This document shows, one piece after another, positions 44,623 to 54,100 of a DNA stretch of 64,000 nt. The stretch comes from Flavobacteriaceae bacterium. Its GTDB lineage: Bacteria; Bacteroidota; Bacteroidia; Flavobacteriales; Flavobacteriaceae. The notes below the pieces were generated by a model. It had not been told where the DNA came from, ran no database searches, and worked only from the letters and a program-made list of their open reading frames with translations. The stretch is from positions 1 to 64,000 of the forward strand of contig JAKISU010000001.1 in assembly GCA_021648445.1 (NCBI GenBank). Reading direction: 5' to 3'. A program made the translations under genes and the position numbers. The first letter of the stretch is position 1; the number at the start of each line of letters is the position of its first letter.

Positions 44623-45864
44623 TCAAACATACTTTTCCTTTAATAAAGAAACCTGTTTATTGATAATTACATCTACTTTTTCAAAAGGCAGTGACATTTC
44701 ATTTTGTTTTACCAATTCTCTCATAATCCGGTTGGTAACAATTTTGGTGATTTTAGATTTAGGTTCTCTTGTAGTATCTGTTTCTAAATAACTTTTTACT
44801 TTTTGACTCACTACTATTTTATATTTTGCCAATAATGTCCTTAATGGCGCATCCTGAAGCCATCCACTATAGACTGAAAGTTCTTCAGCTATAATTTCAT
44901 CTACTTTACTAACAGCAGCAAGTCTTTTTTCTTTAGTGTCTTCTAGTTCTGTAGAAATAGCATCTAAATCGTAAAGCATTATATTTTCGTTATATAGTAA
45001 TGTTTTATCAATATTGCTTGGCAATGCCAAATCAATTAGTAATACCTTTTGTGAAGCAATAGGTATCTTTTTTATAAGATGATAACAATTGCTTGCAGCA
45101 CTAATAATTACATCAAAATCTTGAAAATCATTAGCAAGTACATTGTTCCAATCATACACTTTACATAGATATTTATTACTTAAAATTATAGCTTTTTCTA
45201 CAGTACGGTTGCTAATGTATATATTGTTAAAATTGAATTTTGAATTATACTTAAATAACTGTTTCACAATATCTCCGGCTCCGATAATTAATATTTTTTT
45301 ATTTTTCACGGTAGCTTTATCATACATATCATTTACAATTTTCAGAGATTTGTACGCAACTGAAGTAGTACCATCTCTAAAGTGCGTTTCATTACTTATA
45401 CGCTTATGACTTTTGAATACAGTCTGCAAAGCACGCTCTAATAAAGAGCCTTGTAATTGGTGGGCAATTGAAAATCGATGTGCTTTTTTTATCTGATGAA
45501 TAATTTCTGCATCTCCAAGTACTGAAGATGCTAACCCTGAGGAAACTTCTAAAAGATGTCTTGCCGTATCTTCTGTAGTATTGCTATAATTGAATAATTG
45601 TTTATTTACTTTAGTAATATTTGCTACTTTTAAATGTATCAAAAAATCACGTAGTTCGGTAGCAGGAGTAGTTGTGGCTTCAAAATAAATTTCTGTTCTA
45701 TTACAAGTAACTAAAAGAAATAATCCGATAATATCAGGAAAGGTAGTACAAATAAGTTCTACCAAATTGTCCTTTTCTTCTTCAGGAATATAATAGTCTT
45801 CCCTTTGAGTAGCTGAAGCCAATTTGTGTGAAATGCTTATATAACGCAGTGACTTATTCATCAT
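44623..45864 (-). CDS. hemA: glutamyl-tRNA reductase
   Basis: A 413-residue NADPH-dependent enzyme making glutamate-1-semialdehyde from Glu-tRNA(Glu), the first step of C5 haem synthesis. The catalytic cysteine is Cys54 in LLVTCNRTE. SSGLASSVLGDAEI, the NADPH motif ILIIGAGDIVKQ and the C-terminal dimerisation helices are present. Normal length. It is unusual to see it alone. The next gene, ccsBA, attaches haem to cytochromes, so a haem theme is possible, but a 170-bp gap separates them. A weak Fnr-like half match (ATGATTTTTGTCAG) lies 146 bp upstream. Confidence 0.95.
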   Translation of the reverse strand: MMNKSLRYISISHKLASATQREDYYIPEEEKDNLVELICTTFPDIIGLFLLVTCNRTEIYFEATTTPATELRDFLIHLKVANITKVNKQLFNYSNTTEDTARHLLEVSSGLASSVLGDAEIIHQIKKAHRFSIAHQLQGSLLERALQTVFKSHKRISNETHFRDGTTSVAYKSLKIVNDMYDKATVKNKKILIIGAGDIVKQLFKYNSKFNFNNIYISNRTVEKAIILSNKYLCKVYDWNNVLANDFQDFDVIISAASNCYHLIKKIPIASQKVLLIDLALPSNIDKTLLYNENIMLYDLDAISTELEDTKEKRLAAVSKVDEIIAEELSVYSGWLQDAPLRTLLAKYKIVVSQKVKSYLETDTTREPKSKITKIVTNRIMRELVKQNEMSLPFEKVDVIINKQVSLLKEKYV

Positions 45865-46034
45865 AAAAGTGTAAAAAACAAAACATAAAAAAAAAATGAA
45901 TTCAATTAAGAAAATTCTTTCAAATAAATTATTCTAACTAAAGTTAGAACTCTAAAATTATATATTTTCTTTCTACTTACAAATTTCGTAATTTAAGAGT
46001 AAGTAAAATATGATTTTTGTCAGTTTCTATAATA

Positions 46035-49000
46035 CTATTTTTTAATTAACTTTTCTTTTACACCAGCGGCAATTATCAAAATTAATATTGAAAATATTAG
46101 TACCCATGCCCATATTGGAAAAACCGGAGTTTCACCGCTTGCATAACTGTGCAGACCTTTAGATAAATAGTAATTTACTCCAAAAAATGTCATCAATACA
46201 CTAGTAAAACCAACAACTGCGCCAATGTTAAAAACATATAGACTCTTCATTTTTGGTACCAATCTAAAGTGTAATATTATAGTATAGGTTAGTGTAATAA
46301 CCAGTGCCCATGTTTCTTTGGCGTCCCATCCCCAATATCTTCCCCATGATTCATTTGCCCATATACCACCGAGAAATGTTCCTATGGTTGCCAAAAAAAG
46401 ACCGATTGTTAAATTCATTTCATTGATATGTGTCAGTTCTTTTATGATTAGATCTATTCGTTTGGTATTCTTTGTGTTTTTAATTGTGTATAGAATTAAA
46501 TTCATTATGCCTAAAATAAATCCTAAGCCTAAAAAACCATAACTGATAGTAAGTGTTGCCACATGAATGATTAACCAATATGATTTTAAGACGGGCTGTA
46601 GATTTGTTAATTGCGGATCATAACTACTATGACTTGCTGTCATTAAAGTGAAAAATGCCAATAATGCTGTAGCAGCCAATGTAATTTTGGAATAACGTAT
46701 AAAACAGAATCCTGCCAGTAAACTTGCCCATGCAATGAGTATCAATGCTTCATAGCCATTACTCCAAGGTGCATGATCTGATAGATACCATCTTAAACCC
46801 ATACCGTAAGTATGATATATAAAAGCGAGACCTAACAATACTATAAAAAAGTTTAGTGTTAAACGCAGTATTTTACTCTTTTTGACTTCTAAATTATCAA
46901 TAAAAGTAAGTATCAATAATATGATGCTTAGTAAAGCATATACATTTTTCAGGTTAATAAATATTTTTGACTCATTATAGTGTACTTCTTTACTAACCCT
47001 TGATTTAGATGGCAATAATTCGGCAGCACTACTCTGCCTTTGCATACTTTCAATATATCCTAATATTTTATCTGCTCTTGAATAATCCCCTGATTTTGTT
47101 GCATTGAACACTTCTGTCAAATACAACCTCATTATATTTTTATAGTTTAATTTTTCTAATTGCAAATCGTCATTCAACATTTTTATAGCTCCGGTTAATG
47201 GAGTTTCTGCAAGAGGGTCGCTCCAATTGACCCATTTATTATTTGGTGAATCTTGTACAGGAAATATATTGAGTAGTTTTCCTTGAAACCCCATCATAAA
47301 AATCTCTATACGCTCATTTAGTTTAATAACTTCTTTGTCAAAAACATTCTGTTCTGATTGTTTTTTTCTAAATGCTGTTTCTGCAATTGCTTTAAGTTTA
47401 TAGGAGCCGTCTTGGTTAAAAAAATCGTTAAAAGTAGCATACTTACCTTCTAACCCGACAACAGACATTACCGCTTTTTCGCGAACATAAATTATTTTTT
47501 GCTGCTTCCAAAATTCACCATTTAAAGGCATATCCATAAATACCTGCATAGCATCCATCTTACCTCTACCGGGAATATCGAATTTATCTTTCCTTGAAAC
47601 TTTGTGTATTACATCATAAGCCAGTGTATTAACCGGTGCAAACCTACCTGCATAGGTTTGTGTAATTAAATGACCAAATTTTTCTGCATGTTCAACACTA
47701 ACAGGGTTTGGATTGACATCATGTACATGATTATGATCTATATCTTGTGAAAATATAGAGCCAACAGATAAAAATACAAAAACCAACATTACAACTACCG
47801 TTTTTCTTTTTGTACGCGTATTCCTTATCTTATGAATTAAATCTCGATATCTTGAACTTTTACTAAACAGGGTAAGTATAAAACCTAAGGTCATAAGGAA
47901 ATAACCAAAATAGGAAATCCATGTACCATAAAAATCATGATTTACAGATAATATAGTTCCTTTTTCGTCTTTATCATAAGAAGATTGAAAAAAACGATAT
48001 CCTCTATAATCTAACACATTGTTCATGAAAATTCTATGGTTTTCAACAATACCATTATTTTCATCCATTAAAGTTACTTCGCTGGCATACGATGAAGGAC
48101 TCTCTGAACCTGCATATCTTTCTAAGATAAACTCATTTAAACGCAGAGAAAAGGGGAGTTCTATTTTTTTTACGCCATAGGCAATTTCTAGATCTATACC
48201 GTCAAGCTTAACTTTCTGAAAATTATCGACATATCCCATACCTCCTAATATGGACACCTCTTGTTCTTTACCATTAAAGTTAACATCTATTAATAGCACA
48301 TCAGGACCTTTATTTTCTTCACCTCCCGGAACGTATTTTATCTTTGCATTCTTATATGTTTTTGTTAAGACAAATGCAATTCCTGACCCTTCCGGTTCAT
48401 ATAAGTACATTGGTTTAATTTCTGCGATGGAATCTTTTGCTATTTCACCTACTAGCATTTCAGGCATTTTGCTAGTTTTAATGGTTGCAGGATAGCTTAT
48501 AAATAATTTTTCATCTTTACTTATCAATTTTAAAGCATCATCTCTTTCATTATTATTATAGGCTATAGGGAAATCGTGAGTTACTTTAATATCTCCATCT
48601 TTTATGAGCAGTACATCTTTATGTCCCTCAACGCTTAAGGTTATCTCTACAATATCTATTCCGCCTTCACTACCTTCTTCATAGGTCTCTTTTGCATTTT
48701 TTATATAATCTTTATATTCAATATCTATTGTCCCTTTTTCTTTAGTATCAATACGAACATTGAATGAGTTATCAGTAATTGCTCCAAAAAGTAAAGGTCG
48801 TGAAACAGAATAATTTAGGTTGCTATCTTTTGTTTTTACAGTTAAATAGGGTTCAGAACTATACATAAAATTTGATGATTCTCCTTGGCGGATATGCATG
48901 CTTCCTTCAAAACCTATATATCTGGTAATACCTGCACCAATAATTATTATTATAAAGGCACAATGAAATAGGAATCCTGGCAATTTACCTTTTCTAAGCA

Positions 49001-49208
49001 GATGATATCTTTTAATACTTCCTATAAAATTAAGAACTAATAATAGCAATAAAAACTCAAACCATTTGGCATTGTAAATAAGTAATTTTGCGGTAACTGT
49101 ATCGTATTTGTCTTCTATAAATGTAGCGCTGGCTATGGCAATTGTAAAAATAATTAATAATACCAATGTTGTTTTTGAAGAGATAATTAGATGTATAATT
49201 TTTTTCAT
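46035..49208 (-). CDS. ccsBA: System II cytochrome c maturation protein CcsBA (fused ResB-CcsA)
   Basis: A 1057-residue fusion. The N-terminal 450 residues are ResB/CcsB-like, with three or four TM segments and a large periplasmic domain (LIISSKTTLVLLIIFTIAIAS, FVLTKTYKNAKIKY). A periplasmic linker follows, then the CcsA half (about residues 780-1057) with the haem-handling motif WGRYWGWDAKETWAL and flanking periplasmic histidines (HTYG, HVAT). It exports haem and joins it to CxxCH motifs, which is needed for the dozens of haem sites encoded just to the right. Divergent from the NrfJ-like genes. Perfect Fnr-like palindrome 73 bp upstream. Confidence 0.93.
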   Translation of the reverse strand: MKKIIHLIISSKTTLVLLIIFTIAIASATFIEDKYDTVTAKLLIYNAKWFEFLLLLLVLNFIGSIKRYHLLRKGKLPGFLFHCAFIIIIIGAGITRYIGFEGSMHIRQGESSNFMYSSEPYLTVKTKDSNLNYSVSRPLLFGAITDNSFNVRIDTKEKGTIDIEYKDYIKNAKETYEEGSEGGIDIVEITLSVEGHKDVLLIKDGDIKVTHDFPIAYNNNERDDALKLISKDEKLFISYPATIKTSKMPEMLVGEIAKDSIAEIKPMYLYEPEGSGIAFVLTKTYKNAKIKYVPGGEENKGPDVLLIDVNFNGKEQEVSILGGMGYVDNFQKVKLDGIDLEIAYGVKKIELPFSLRLNEFILERYAGSESPSSYASEVTLMDENNGIVENHRIFMNNVLDYRGYRFFQSSYDKDEKGTILSVNHDFYGTWISYFGYFLMTLGFILTLFSKSSRYRDLIHKIRNTRTKRKTVVVMLVFVFLSVGSIFSQDIDHNHVHDVNPNPVSVEHAEKFGHLITQTYAGRFAPVNTLAYDVIHKVSRKDKFDIPGRGKMDAMQVFMDMPLNGEFWKQQKIIYVREKAVMSVVGLEGKYATFNDFFNQDGSYKLKAIAETAFRKKQSEQNVFDKEVIKLNERIEIFMMGFQGKLLNIFPVQDSPNNKWVNWSDPLAETPLTGAIKMLNDDLQLEKLNYKNIMRLYLTEVFNATKSGDYSRADKILGYIESMQRQSSAAELLPSKSRVSKEVHYNESKIFINLKNVYALLSIILLILTFIDNLEVKKSKILRLTLNFFIVLLGLAFIYHTYGMGLRWYLSDHAPWSNGYEALILIAWASLLAGFCFIRYSKITLAATALLAFFTLMTASHSSYDPQLTNLQPVLKSYWLIIHVATLTISYGFLGLGFILGIMNLILYTIKNTKNTKRIDLIIKELTHINEMNLTIGLFLATIGTFLGGIWANESWGRYWGWDAKETWALVITLTYTIILHFRLVPKMKSLYVFNIGAVVGFTSVLMTFFGVNYYLSKGLHSYASGETPVFPIWAWVLIFSILILIIAAGVKEKLIKK

Positions 49209-49280
49209 ATTTCAGTAAATTAATTATTATTTCTAATTCCATTTATCGGTCTAAATTAAAAATTCAAATCCATACTACTA

Positions 49281-49294
49281 ATGATATTTATCAT
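49281..49294. promoter_or_regulatory. Crp/Fnr-type palindrome between ccsBA and NrfJ-like genes
   Basis: ATGAT-ATTT-ATCAT, perfect dyad, 73 bp before ccsBA and 66 bp before the NrfJ-like gene. The classic FNR box is TTGAT-N4-ATCAA, so spacing and core match with one change per arm. Regulator identity unknown. Confidence 0.55.
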
Positions 49295-49359
49295 CTTTTA
49301 ATTTCTGTTTTTTATTTAGATTTATACCTTATTTGTAATAAACATTAAAACAAATTAGT

Positions 49360-50097
49360 ATGAGAATATTTATAGGTTTAATTGTAATTATTGTCTTTAT
49401 TTCGGCTTGTCAATCAAATAAAAAATCGCAAGTTGAAAATCAATCAGATATTCATAAAGCTGTTGTTCAGAAAGTTTTACATGTAGATGAATATACGTAT
49501 TTACGTGTTTTAGAAGATACTACCGAAAAATGGCTTGCCGTTCCTTCCGTTCAAGCAAAAATTGGTGAAACGTATTATTTTAAAGAGGGTATGAAAATGT
49601 CAAATTTTGAAAGTAAAGAATTAAACAAAACTTTTGAAACTATTTATTTTATTGAAAAAATAGGTACAGAACCTAATCCTGATATAATTACCGAGACAGT
49701 AACATTGAATAATTTAAATTTATCTCAAGAGGATAAAATAAATTTAGCCAAACAAGCTACAAAACCGGTATTAGAAAAAGAAAATGTTAAAATTGAACAT
49801 GATAAAGGTATAATTACTGTTGCAGAATTATATAAAAATAAGAAAACACATGAAGGTGAAATTGTAATGATAAAAGGTAAAGTAACAAAATTTAACCCTG
49901 CAATTATGAAAAAAAATTGGATTCATCTTCAAGATGGTACTGATTATAATGGTGAATTTGATGTGACTGTAACTACAAATGATATCGTTGAAGTAGGAGA
50001 TGTTATTACCATAGAAGGGAAAGTTTCTTTAGACAAAGATTTTGGTGCAGGTTATGTTTATAAATTAATTATTGAAGATGCAGTATTGATAAAGTAA
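49360..50097 (+). CDS. NrfJ-like lipoprotein with OB-fold domain (copy 1)
   Basis: A 245-residue lipoprotein (lipobox ISAC at residues 14-17). The first half (residues about 35-105) matches the NrfJ-like SH3/beta domain often found beside multihaem cytochromes: YTYLRVLEDTTEKWLAVPSV, GETYYFKEGMKMSNFESKELNKTFETIYFI. The second half (about 145-245) is an OB-fold of the nucleic-acid-binding-like type (GEIVMIKGKVTKFNP, NWIHLQDGT, VGDVITIEGKVSLDKDFGAGY). It is followed by a closely related gene. Its likely role is in cytochrome assembly or metal handling; this is inference. Confidence 0.75.
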   Translation: MRIFIGLIVIIVFISACQSNKKSQVENQSDIHKAVVQKVLHVDEYTYLRVLEDTTEKWLAVPSVQAKIGETYYFKEGMKMSNFESKELNKTFETIYFIEKIGTEPNPDIITETVTLNNLNLSQEDKINLAKQATKPVLEKENVKIEHDKGIITVAELYKNKKTHEGEIVMIKGKVTKFNPAIMKKNWIHLQDGTDYNGEFDVTVTTNDIVEVGDVITIEGKVSLDKDFGAGYVYKLIIEDAVLIK

Positions 50098-50128
50098 ACA
50101 AATAGTATTAAAGATAAAAGACCGCTTC

Positions 50129-50154
50129 GCTTCAAGACATAAGAAGCTTTTTTT
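50129..50154 (+). terminator. weak intrinsic terminator
   Basis: GCTTC / GAAGC stem with a 9-nt loop and seven T, 32 bp after the first NrfJ-like gene. It may partly separate the two paralogues. Confidence 0.55.
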
Positions 50155-50259
50155 AACTAATTGATATTTATTATTAGCTTTAAAGTTAGTTCTATAATTA
50201 CTTTAGAATCATTCATAAAAGTTTAATCGGACAACGGCAACTATTTTAAAGAAACGGAC

Positions 50260-50964
50260 ATGAGTATATTTAATTTTTTTTTAGCCTTAACCTTATCAAT
50301 AACTTCTTTAACTATTGGTTATTGTCAGAAATCAGCATCTACTTTTCAAAAAGTTGAAGTGTTAGAAATTCTGCAAGTAAATTCATATACGTATTTATTT
50401 GTAAAAGAGAATGATATTAAAAGATGGCTTGCAGTTCCTAGTATTAAAGCAAAAATTGGTGAAACCTATTTTTATAAAAGCGGTATGAAAATGTCTAATT
50501 TTAATAGCGAAGCATTAAATAGAACTTTTGATTCAGTTCTTTTTTTAGGGTCAATTAGTAAAACTCCTAATAAAAAAGAAAAATCATCTTTTCAGCATTC
50601 CTCAACTATTAAATTGCAAAAGACTGTAAAGCCAGCTATAGAAAAACTTATCCTTACTATAAAACCTGTTAATGATGGAATTTCTATAGCTGAATTGCTT
50701 AAAAACAAAAAAAAATACGAAAACAAGACAGTTAAAGTCAAAGGACAGGTAACAAAGTTTAGCTCCCAGATTATGAGTAAAAACTGGATTCACCTGCAAG
50801 ATGGCACTGAATTTAATGACAAGTTTGATATAATCTTAACTACGAATACTGAGGTTAAGTTAGGAGATGTTATTATTATGGAAGGCAAAGTTTCTTTAGA
50901 TAGAGATTTTGGTTATGGTTACTTTTATGACTTAATCATTGAGAATTCTGTTCTTGTAAAATAG
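50260..50964 (+). CDS. NrfJ-like protein with OB-fold domain (copy 2)
   Basis: A 234-residue tandem paralogue of the gene before it. It has a cleavable signal (ending IGYCQ) in place of the lipobox. The N-terminal domain is SYTYLFVKENDIKRWLAVPS, GETYFYKSGMKMSNFNSEALNRTFDSVLFLGSI; the OB-fold has NKTVKVKGQVTKFSSQIMSKNWIHLQDGT and GDVIIMEGKVSLDRDFGYGY. One copy would be lipid-anchored and one soluble in the periplasm. Just upstream of it lies a TTTAATCGGACAAC end sequence like the 21005 element. Confidence 0.75.
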   Translation: MSIFNFFLALTLSITSLTIGYCQKSASTFQKVEVLEILQVNSYTYLFVKENDIKRWLAVPSIKAKIGETYFYKSGMKMSNFNSEALNRTFDSVLFLGSISKTPNKKEKSSFQHSSTIKLQKTVKPAIEKLILTIKPVNDGISIAELLKNKKKYENKTVKVKGQVTKFSSQIMSKNWIHLQDGTEFNDKFDIILTTNTEVKLGDVIIMEGKVSLDRDFGYGYFYDLIIENSVLVK

Positions 50965-51023
50965 CTGACTAATCTTACAAGTTCTTAAAGAAACCGAACA
51001 CTTTTATAGATCATATCTACATT

Positions 51024-52106
51024 TTACCTCGTGTACTTTCTTTCTTCATGACATCCTTTGCAAGACCCTCCATTTTCTAATACTTTAAATTTTAACGGCA
51101 TATTCCAACTACCAAACTTTACTGTTTCCGGTATGAGATATTTTTCATTTGTACCATGAACATTATGGCAGTTGGCACAAGTTCTACCTTTTTCTTTATT
51201 GACATGTACATAATGTAGGTTGCGATCACCATCCCTGAACTCAGTAGCATATTTTGTTTTTTCCAATAATAAAAGGTCTGTATCATGGCATCCAAAACAT
51301 AATTCATAATTTTCTTCGGTACCCGGAGCATAATTTCCTAAAGGATATGGAATAGATAACAAATATTTGTTTTCTGAAGCATGTGGGTCATGACAAGAAT
51401 TACAGCTTTTTTTAAGTGCAGGATGTACAACTTTACTCTTTTTTAGTAGTTTGTCAATATTCGTAATTTTTCTATCACCTTTTGTAAGTGTTTTGTTGTG
51501 ACAACTTAGACATAAGGTTTTCGGATTAGATACTAACATCTTTTTTTCGGGAGAGGAATGTGGGGAATGACATCCAACACAACCTCCTTCTTCTGTAGCC
51601 GGTAAATGTACAACTGCTGATTTTTTGATAGATTTTTCAAGTTTGTCATGACAGAAATAGCATAGATCCGGCGATTTTGCAAAAATTAATTTAGGGTCAT
51701 TAGAACTGTGTACTTCATGACATTCTAAACATTCTCCTTTTGAGACCGGTTTGTGTACATATTTATTTCCGATAATAGCAGGTTTTTCTTCCTCATGGCA
51801 ACTAAAACATAAACTTGCTCCTTCTTCTAAAAATACAAAACCTTCAACATCTTCTAAAGGGTGTTCTTTTCCATTTGACTTATGACAACTTGTGCAATCT
51901 ACTGCCGGACCATGAAGAATATCTTTTTTTACTGCCCTTTTATGGCAGTCAATGCATGTTTTTTCGCTTGTTGTGTTTTGACTAAAAATAGTTACTTGTA
52001 TCAACAATAAACAAGTAAGTAGAATACCATTTTGAAACACCATAATATTAAATATAAAATTTCCGGTTGTTGCTTTTTTTGTAGTTTCCATTTTATTTTG
52101 TTTCAT
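51024..52106 (-). CDS. 11-haem cytochrome c (doubled CxxCH type)
   Basis: A 360-residue exported protein with eleven CxxCH motifs: CIDCH, CTSCH, CFSCH, CLECH, CYFCH, CVGCH, CLSCH, CNSCH, CFGCH, CANCH and CKGCH. Many are followed by xxH or have nearby histidines, fitting bis-histidine haems. The N-terminus has a long polar lead before the hydrophobic segment (about 24-42); a start at MVFQNGILL is an alternative. It is 8 bp after the beta-barrel gene, and that one follows the 5-haem gene by 6 bp, so these three make one operon and probably one conduit. Confidence 0.9.
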   Translation of the reverse strand: MKQNKMETTKKATTGNFIFNIMVFQNGILLTCLLLIQVTIFSQNTTSEKTCIDCHKRAVKKDILHGPAVDCTSCHKSNGKEHPLEDVEGFVFLEEGASLCFSCHEEEKPAIIGNKYVHKPVSKGECLECHEVHSSNDPKLIFAKSPDLCYFCHDKLEKSIKKSAVVHLPATEEGGCVGCHSPHSSPEKKMLVSNPKTLCLSCHNKTLTKGDRKITNIDKLLKKSKVVHPALKKSCNSCHDPHASENKYLLSIPYPLGNYAPGTEENYELCFGCHDTDLLLLEKTKYATEFRDGDRNLHYVHVNKEKGRTCANCHNVHGTNEKYLIPETVKFGSWNMPLKFKVLENGGSCKGCHEERKYTR

Positions 52107-52114
52107 TTATATTT

Positions 52115-54094
52115 TTAAAATTTTCTTGAAATTTGAATTGTAACCTTTTTAAAATTCATTTTTTCATTAAACAGTTCATTTTCATATAGTTCAAAACCTG
52201 CTGTAACATACAATTGGCGAAAACGAGTAGTTAATTCTAATCTTGCGGTCAACAGGTCTAGATCAATTGCTTCTCCTTCTTGTTTTCGATAAGCTGTTTC
52301 AAGACTAAGTTTTGTTTTTGGATTAAAATTATAAGAAATATTACCTGAAACACTATAGTATTTTTGTTTCAACCCTTCTTCAACGATCATATGATAATTA
52401 CGAAAATCTCCATTTAATGTGTAATATAGTTTTTCCTTTATTTTCCCTTGTAAAACTAAATAGTATCTTGTTAATCGGTAAGGTATAACAGTACTTCTAT
52501 AGTTATCATGTTCTATACCTCCGCTAATAAAATCATATCTAAAACGACTTCCATAAACATTTTTATTAAAATAATTCAATGTTAAAAAATCTACATTTAC
52601 CGGATCTATATAATCTTGTTTAGAAATATTGTAATAGAATTCTATTTTATTTTTAAACAATGATATTCTTGCGCCAAAAAAATTGTTAATAGCATTAAAT
52701 TGATATGAAAGTGGTTGTATTGCTCCATAATCAATTAAAACAGTTGCATTATTTGCAATTTGACCTCCCGGAATACGTTGAATTTCCAAAAATTCATTTC
52801 TTTCGATCAATATATAATCAAAATTCAATCTATATATAATAGTATTTGTTACATCTCTAACTATTACAGAATTAACATCAGAATATTGATTGTTCAATAA
52901 TACTATTTGACCATCAGATATGGTATGTTCTTCATTTTGAATAAATAAAGAAGCTGCTTCACTTTCTCTATTTTGTTTGTTACTGTTTATCCTGTAGGAT
53001 AAAGACAATTGTCCGTTTAAAGGAATTTTTTTTACATATCTAATATTTAAACCAGTTCTTTTAAAAGTTTCTTTATATTGAGTATTATTGATATTATTAT
53101 ATTCAAAAGATACTCTTGTACGTAAACTTTTATAAAGTTGATGTGACAATATACCTCTTGCGTTATGTTGTTTTGAATTTTGAATATCTCCTTGAATATC
53201 ATAATAATTGTAGTTACCTGCAAAATTGAATTTTTTTGGCAGTTTAAAAAATATGTTTTCTAATATCTGAAATCTTTTGAAATTAAAATCTCCACGTTGA
53301 TCTTCATTTGATATTCTTGAGTTAAAACTATAATTCTTTTTAGAGTCAAAAAACAAGTTATTATTAAGGCTCCATGAAGTAATATTGTTTTTTATGATGT
53401 TACTATTCTGATTTTGTTCAGAAAACGAAAAAGTATCTTCATAAACATATTTATTATGAGAAAAAATGAATTGATGCCAATCATTCAAGCCAAACGTTTT
53501 GGTAGCCCTGCTTTCAAAATTGTTCTGTTCGGTTATATACCTTCTATCTGTTTGTAATTCTTTTTGTTCACCTTTTCCACGATTATAAGAAATGGTAAAA
53601 GGAAGATACTCATTAGTGTATGTTAGAACACTACCCCAATTTTCAAACTTTGATCTAAGGTTGGTTAAATTCTCTCTATTGTTATAGCTTTCATTAATGT
53701 TGGTAAACACATTAAAATTAAATGAATTATGTTGAAAAAAAGAGGCTTTTGCGTATAGCTTTTTTAATGTGTTTATTTCATTACGGTCTGGTGTTACTAA
53801 AGATAGTCGTTGTCCGGTTTCAGGGCTGTAACCTGCATTAACATCTAATGATAAAAAATTAGGATGCCAGAAAAAACTATTAGAATTTAAAAAAAGACCT
53901 CCAGATATAAATGAACTTTCTAAGCGTTCATTAAAATTACTTCTATCTGTTTTCTGATCCCAATAAGAACCATTTAAATTTAATTCACCACTTAACGATG
54001 TAAGCTTCCAAAATGTAGTTTCTGTAATTGATTTTTGAGAATAACCATACATTGTAAATAGTAAAATAATATATAGTAATCTAAATTCTTTCAT
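52115..54094 (-). CDS. large outer-membrane beta-barrel of a porin-cytochrome conduit
   Basis: A 659-residue protein with a signal peptide (residues 1-19, MYGYSQ) and long alternating strands throughout, ending in phenylalanine (ISRKF) as outer-membrane barrels do. Examples are FNFAGNYNYYDIQG, LSLSYRINSNKQNR and LYVTAGFELYENELF. It has no plug domain and no carboxypeptidase-like domain, so it is not a TonB receptor. It lies between 5-haem and 11-haem cytochrome genes. The MtrB/PioB-type role, a sheath letting a multihaem protein cross the outer membrane, is inferred from that position and size, not from a motif. Confidence 0.75.
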   Translation of the reverse strand: MKEFRLLYIILLFTMYGYSQKSITETTFWKLTSLSGELNLNGSYWDQKTDRSNFNERLESSFISGGLFLNSNSFFWHPNFLSLDVNAGYSPETGQRLSLVTPDRNEINTLKKLYAKASFFQHNSFNFNVFTNINESYNNRENLTNLRSKFENWGSVLTYTNEYLPFTISYNRGKGEQKELQTDRRYITEQNNFESRATKTFGLNDWHQFIFSHNKYVYEDTFSFSEQNQNSNIIKNNITSWSLNNNLFFDSKKNYSFNSRISNEDQRGDFNFKRFQILENIFFKLPKKFNFAGNYNYYDIQGDIQNSKQHNARGILSHQLYKSLRTRVSFEYNNINNTQYKETFKRTGLNIRYVKKIPLNGQLSLSYRINSNKQNRESEAASLFIQNEEHTISDGQIVLLNNQYSDVNSVIVRDVTNTIIYRLNFDYILIERNEFLEIQRIPGGQIANNATVLIDYGAIQPLSYQFNAINNFFGARISLFKNKIEFYYNISKQDYIDPVNVDFLTLNYFNKNVYGSRFRYDFISGGIEHDNYRSTVIPYRLTRYYLVLQGKIKEKLYYTLNGDFRNYHMIVEEGLKQKYYSVSGNISYNFNPKTKLSLETAYRKQEGEAIDLDLLTARLELTTRFRQLYVTAGFELYENELFNEKMNFKKVTIQISRKF

Positions 54095-54100
54095 TAGTTT

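Noticed and set aside
46010-46023. ATGATTTTTGTCAG upstream of hemA as an Fnr-type site
   Set aside because: Only about seven of ten dyad positions match and it is 146 bp from the hemA start; mentioned in the hemA entry but too weak to list.
49057-49242. 61-codon minus-strand ORF at the ccsBA start
   Set aside because: It overlaps the N-terminus of ccsBA in another frame with no support.
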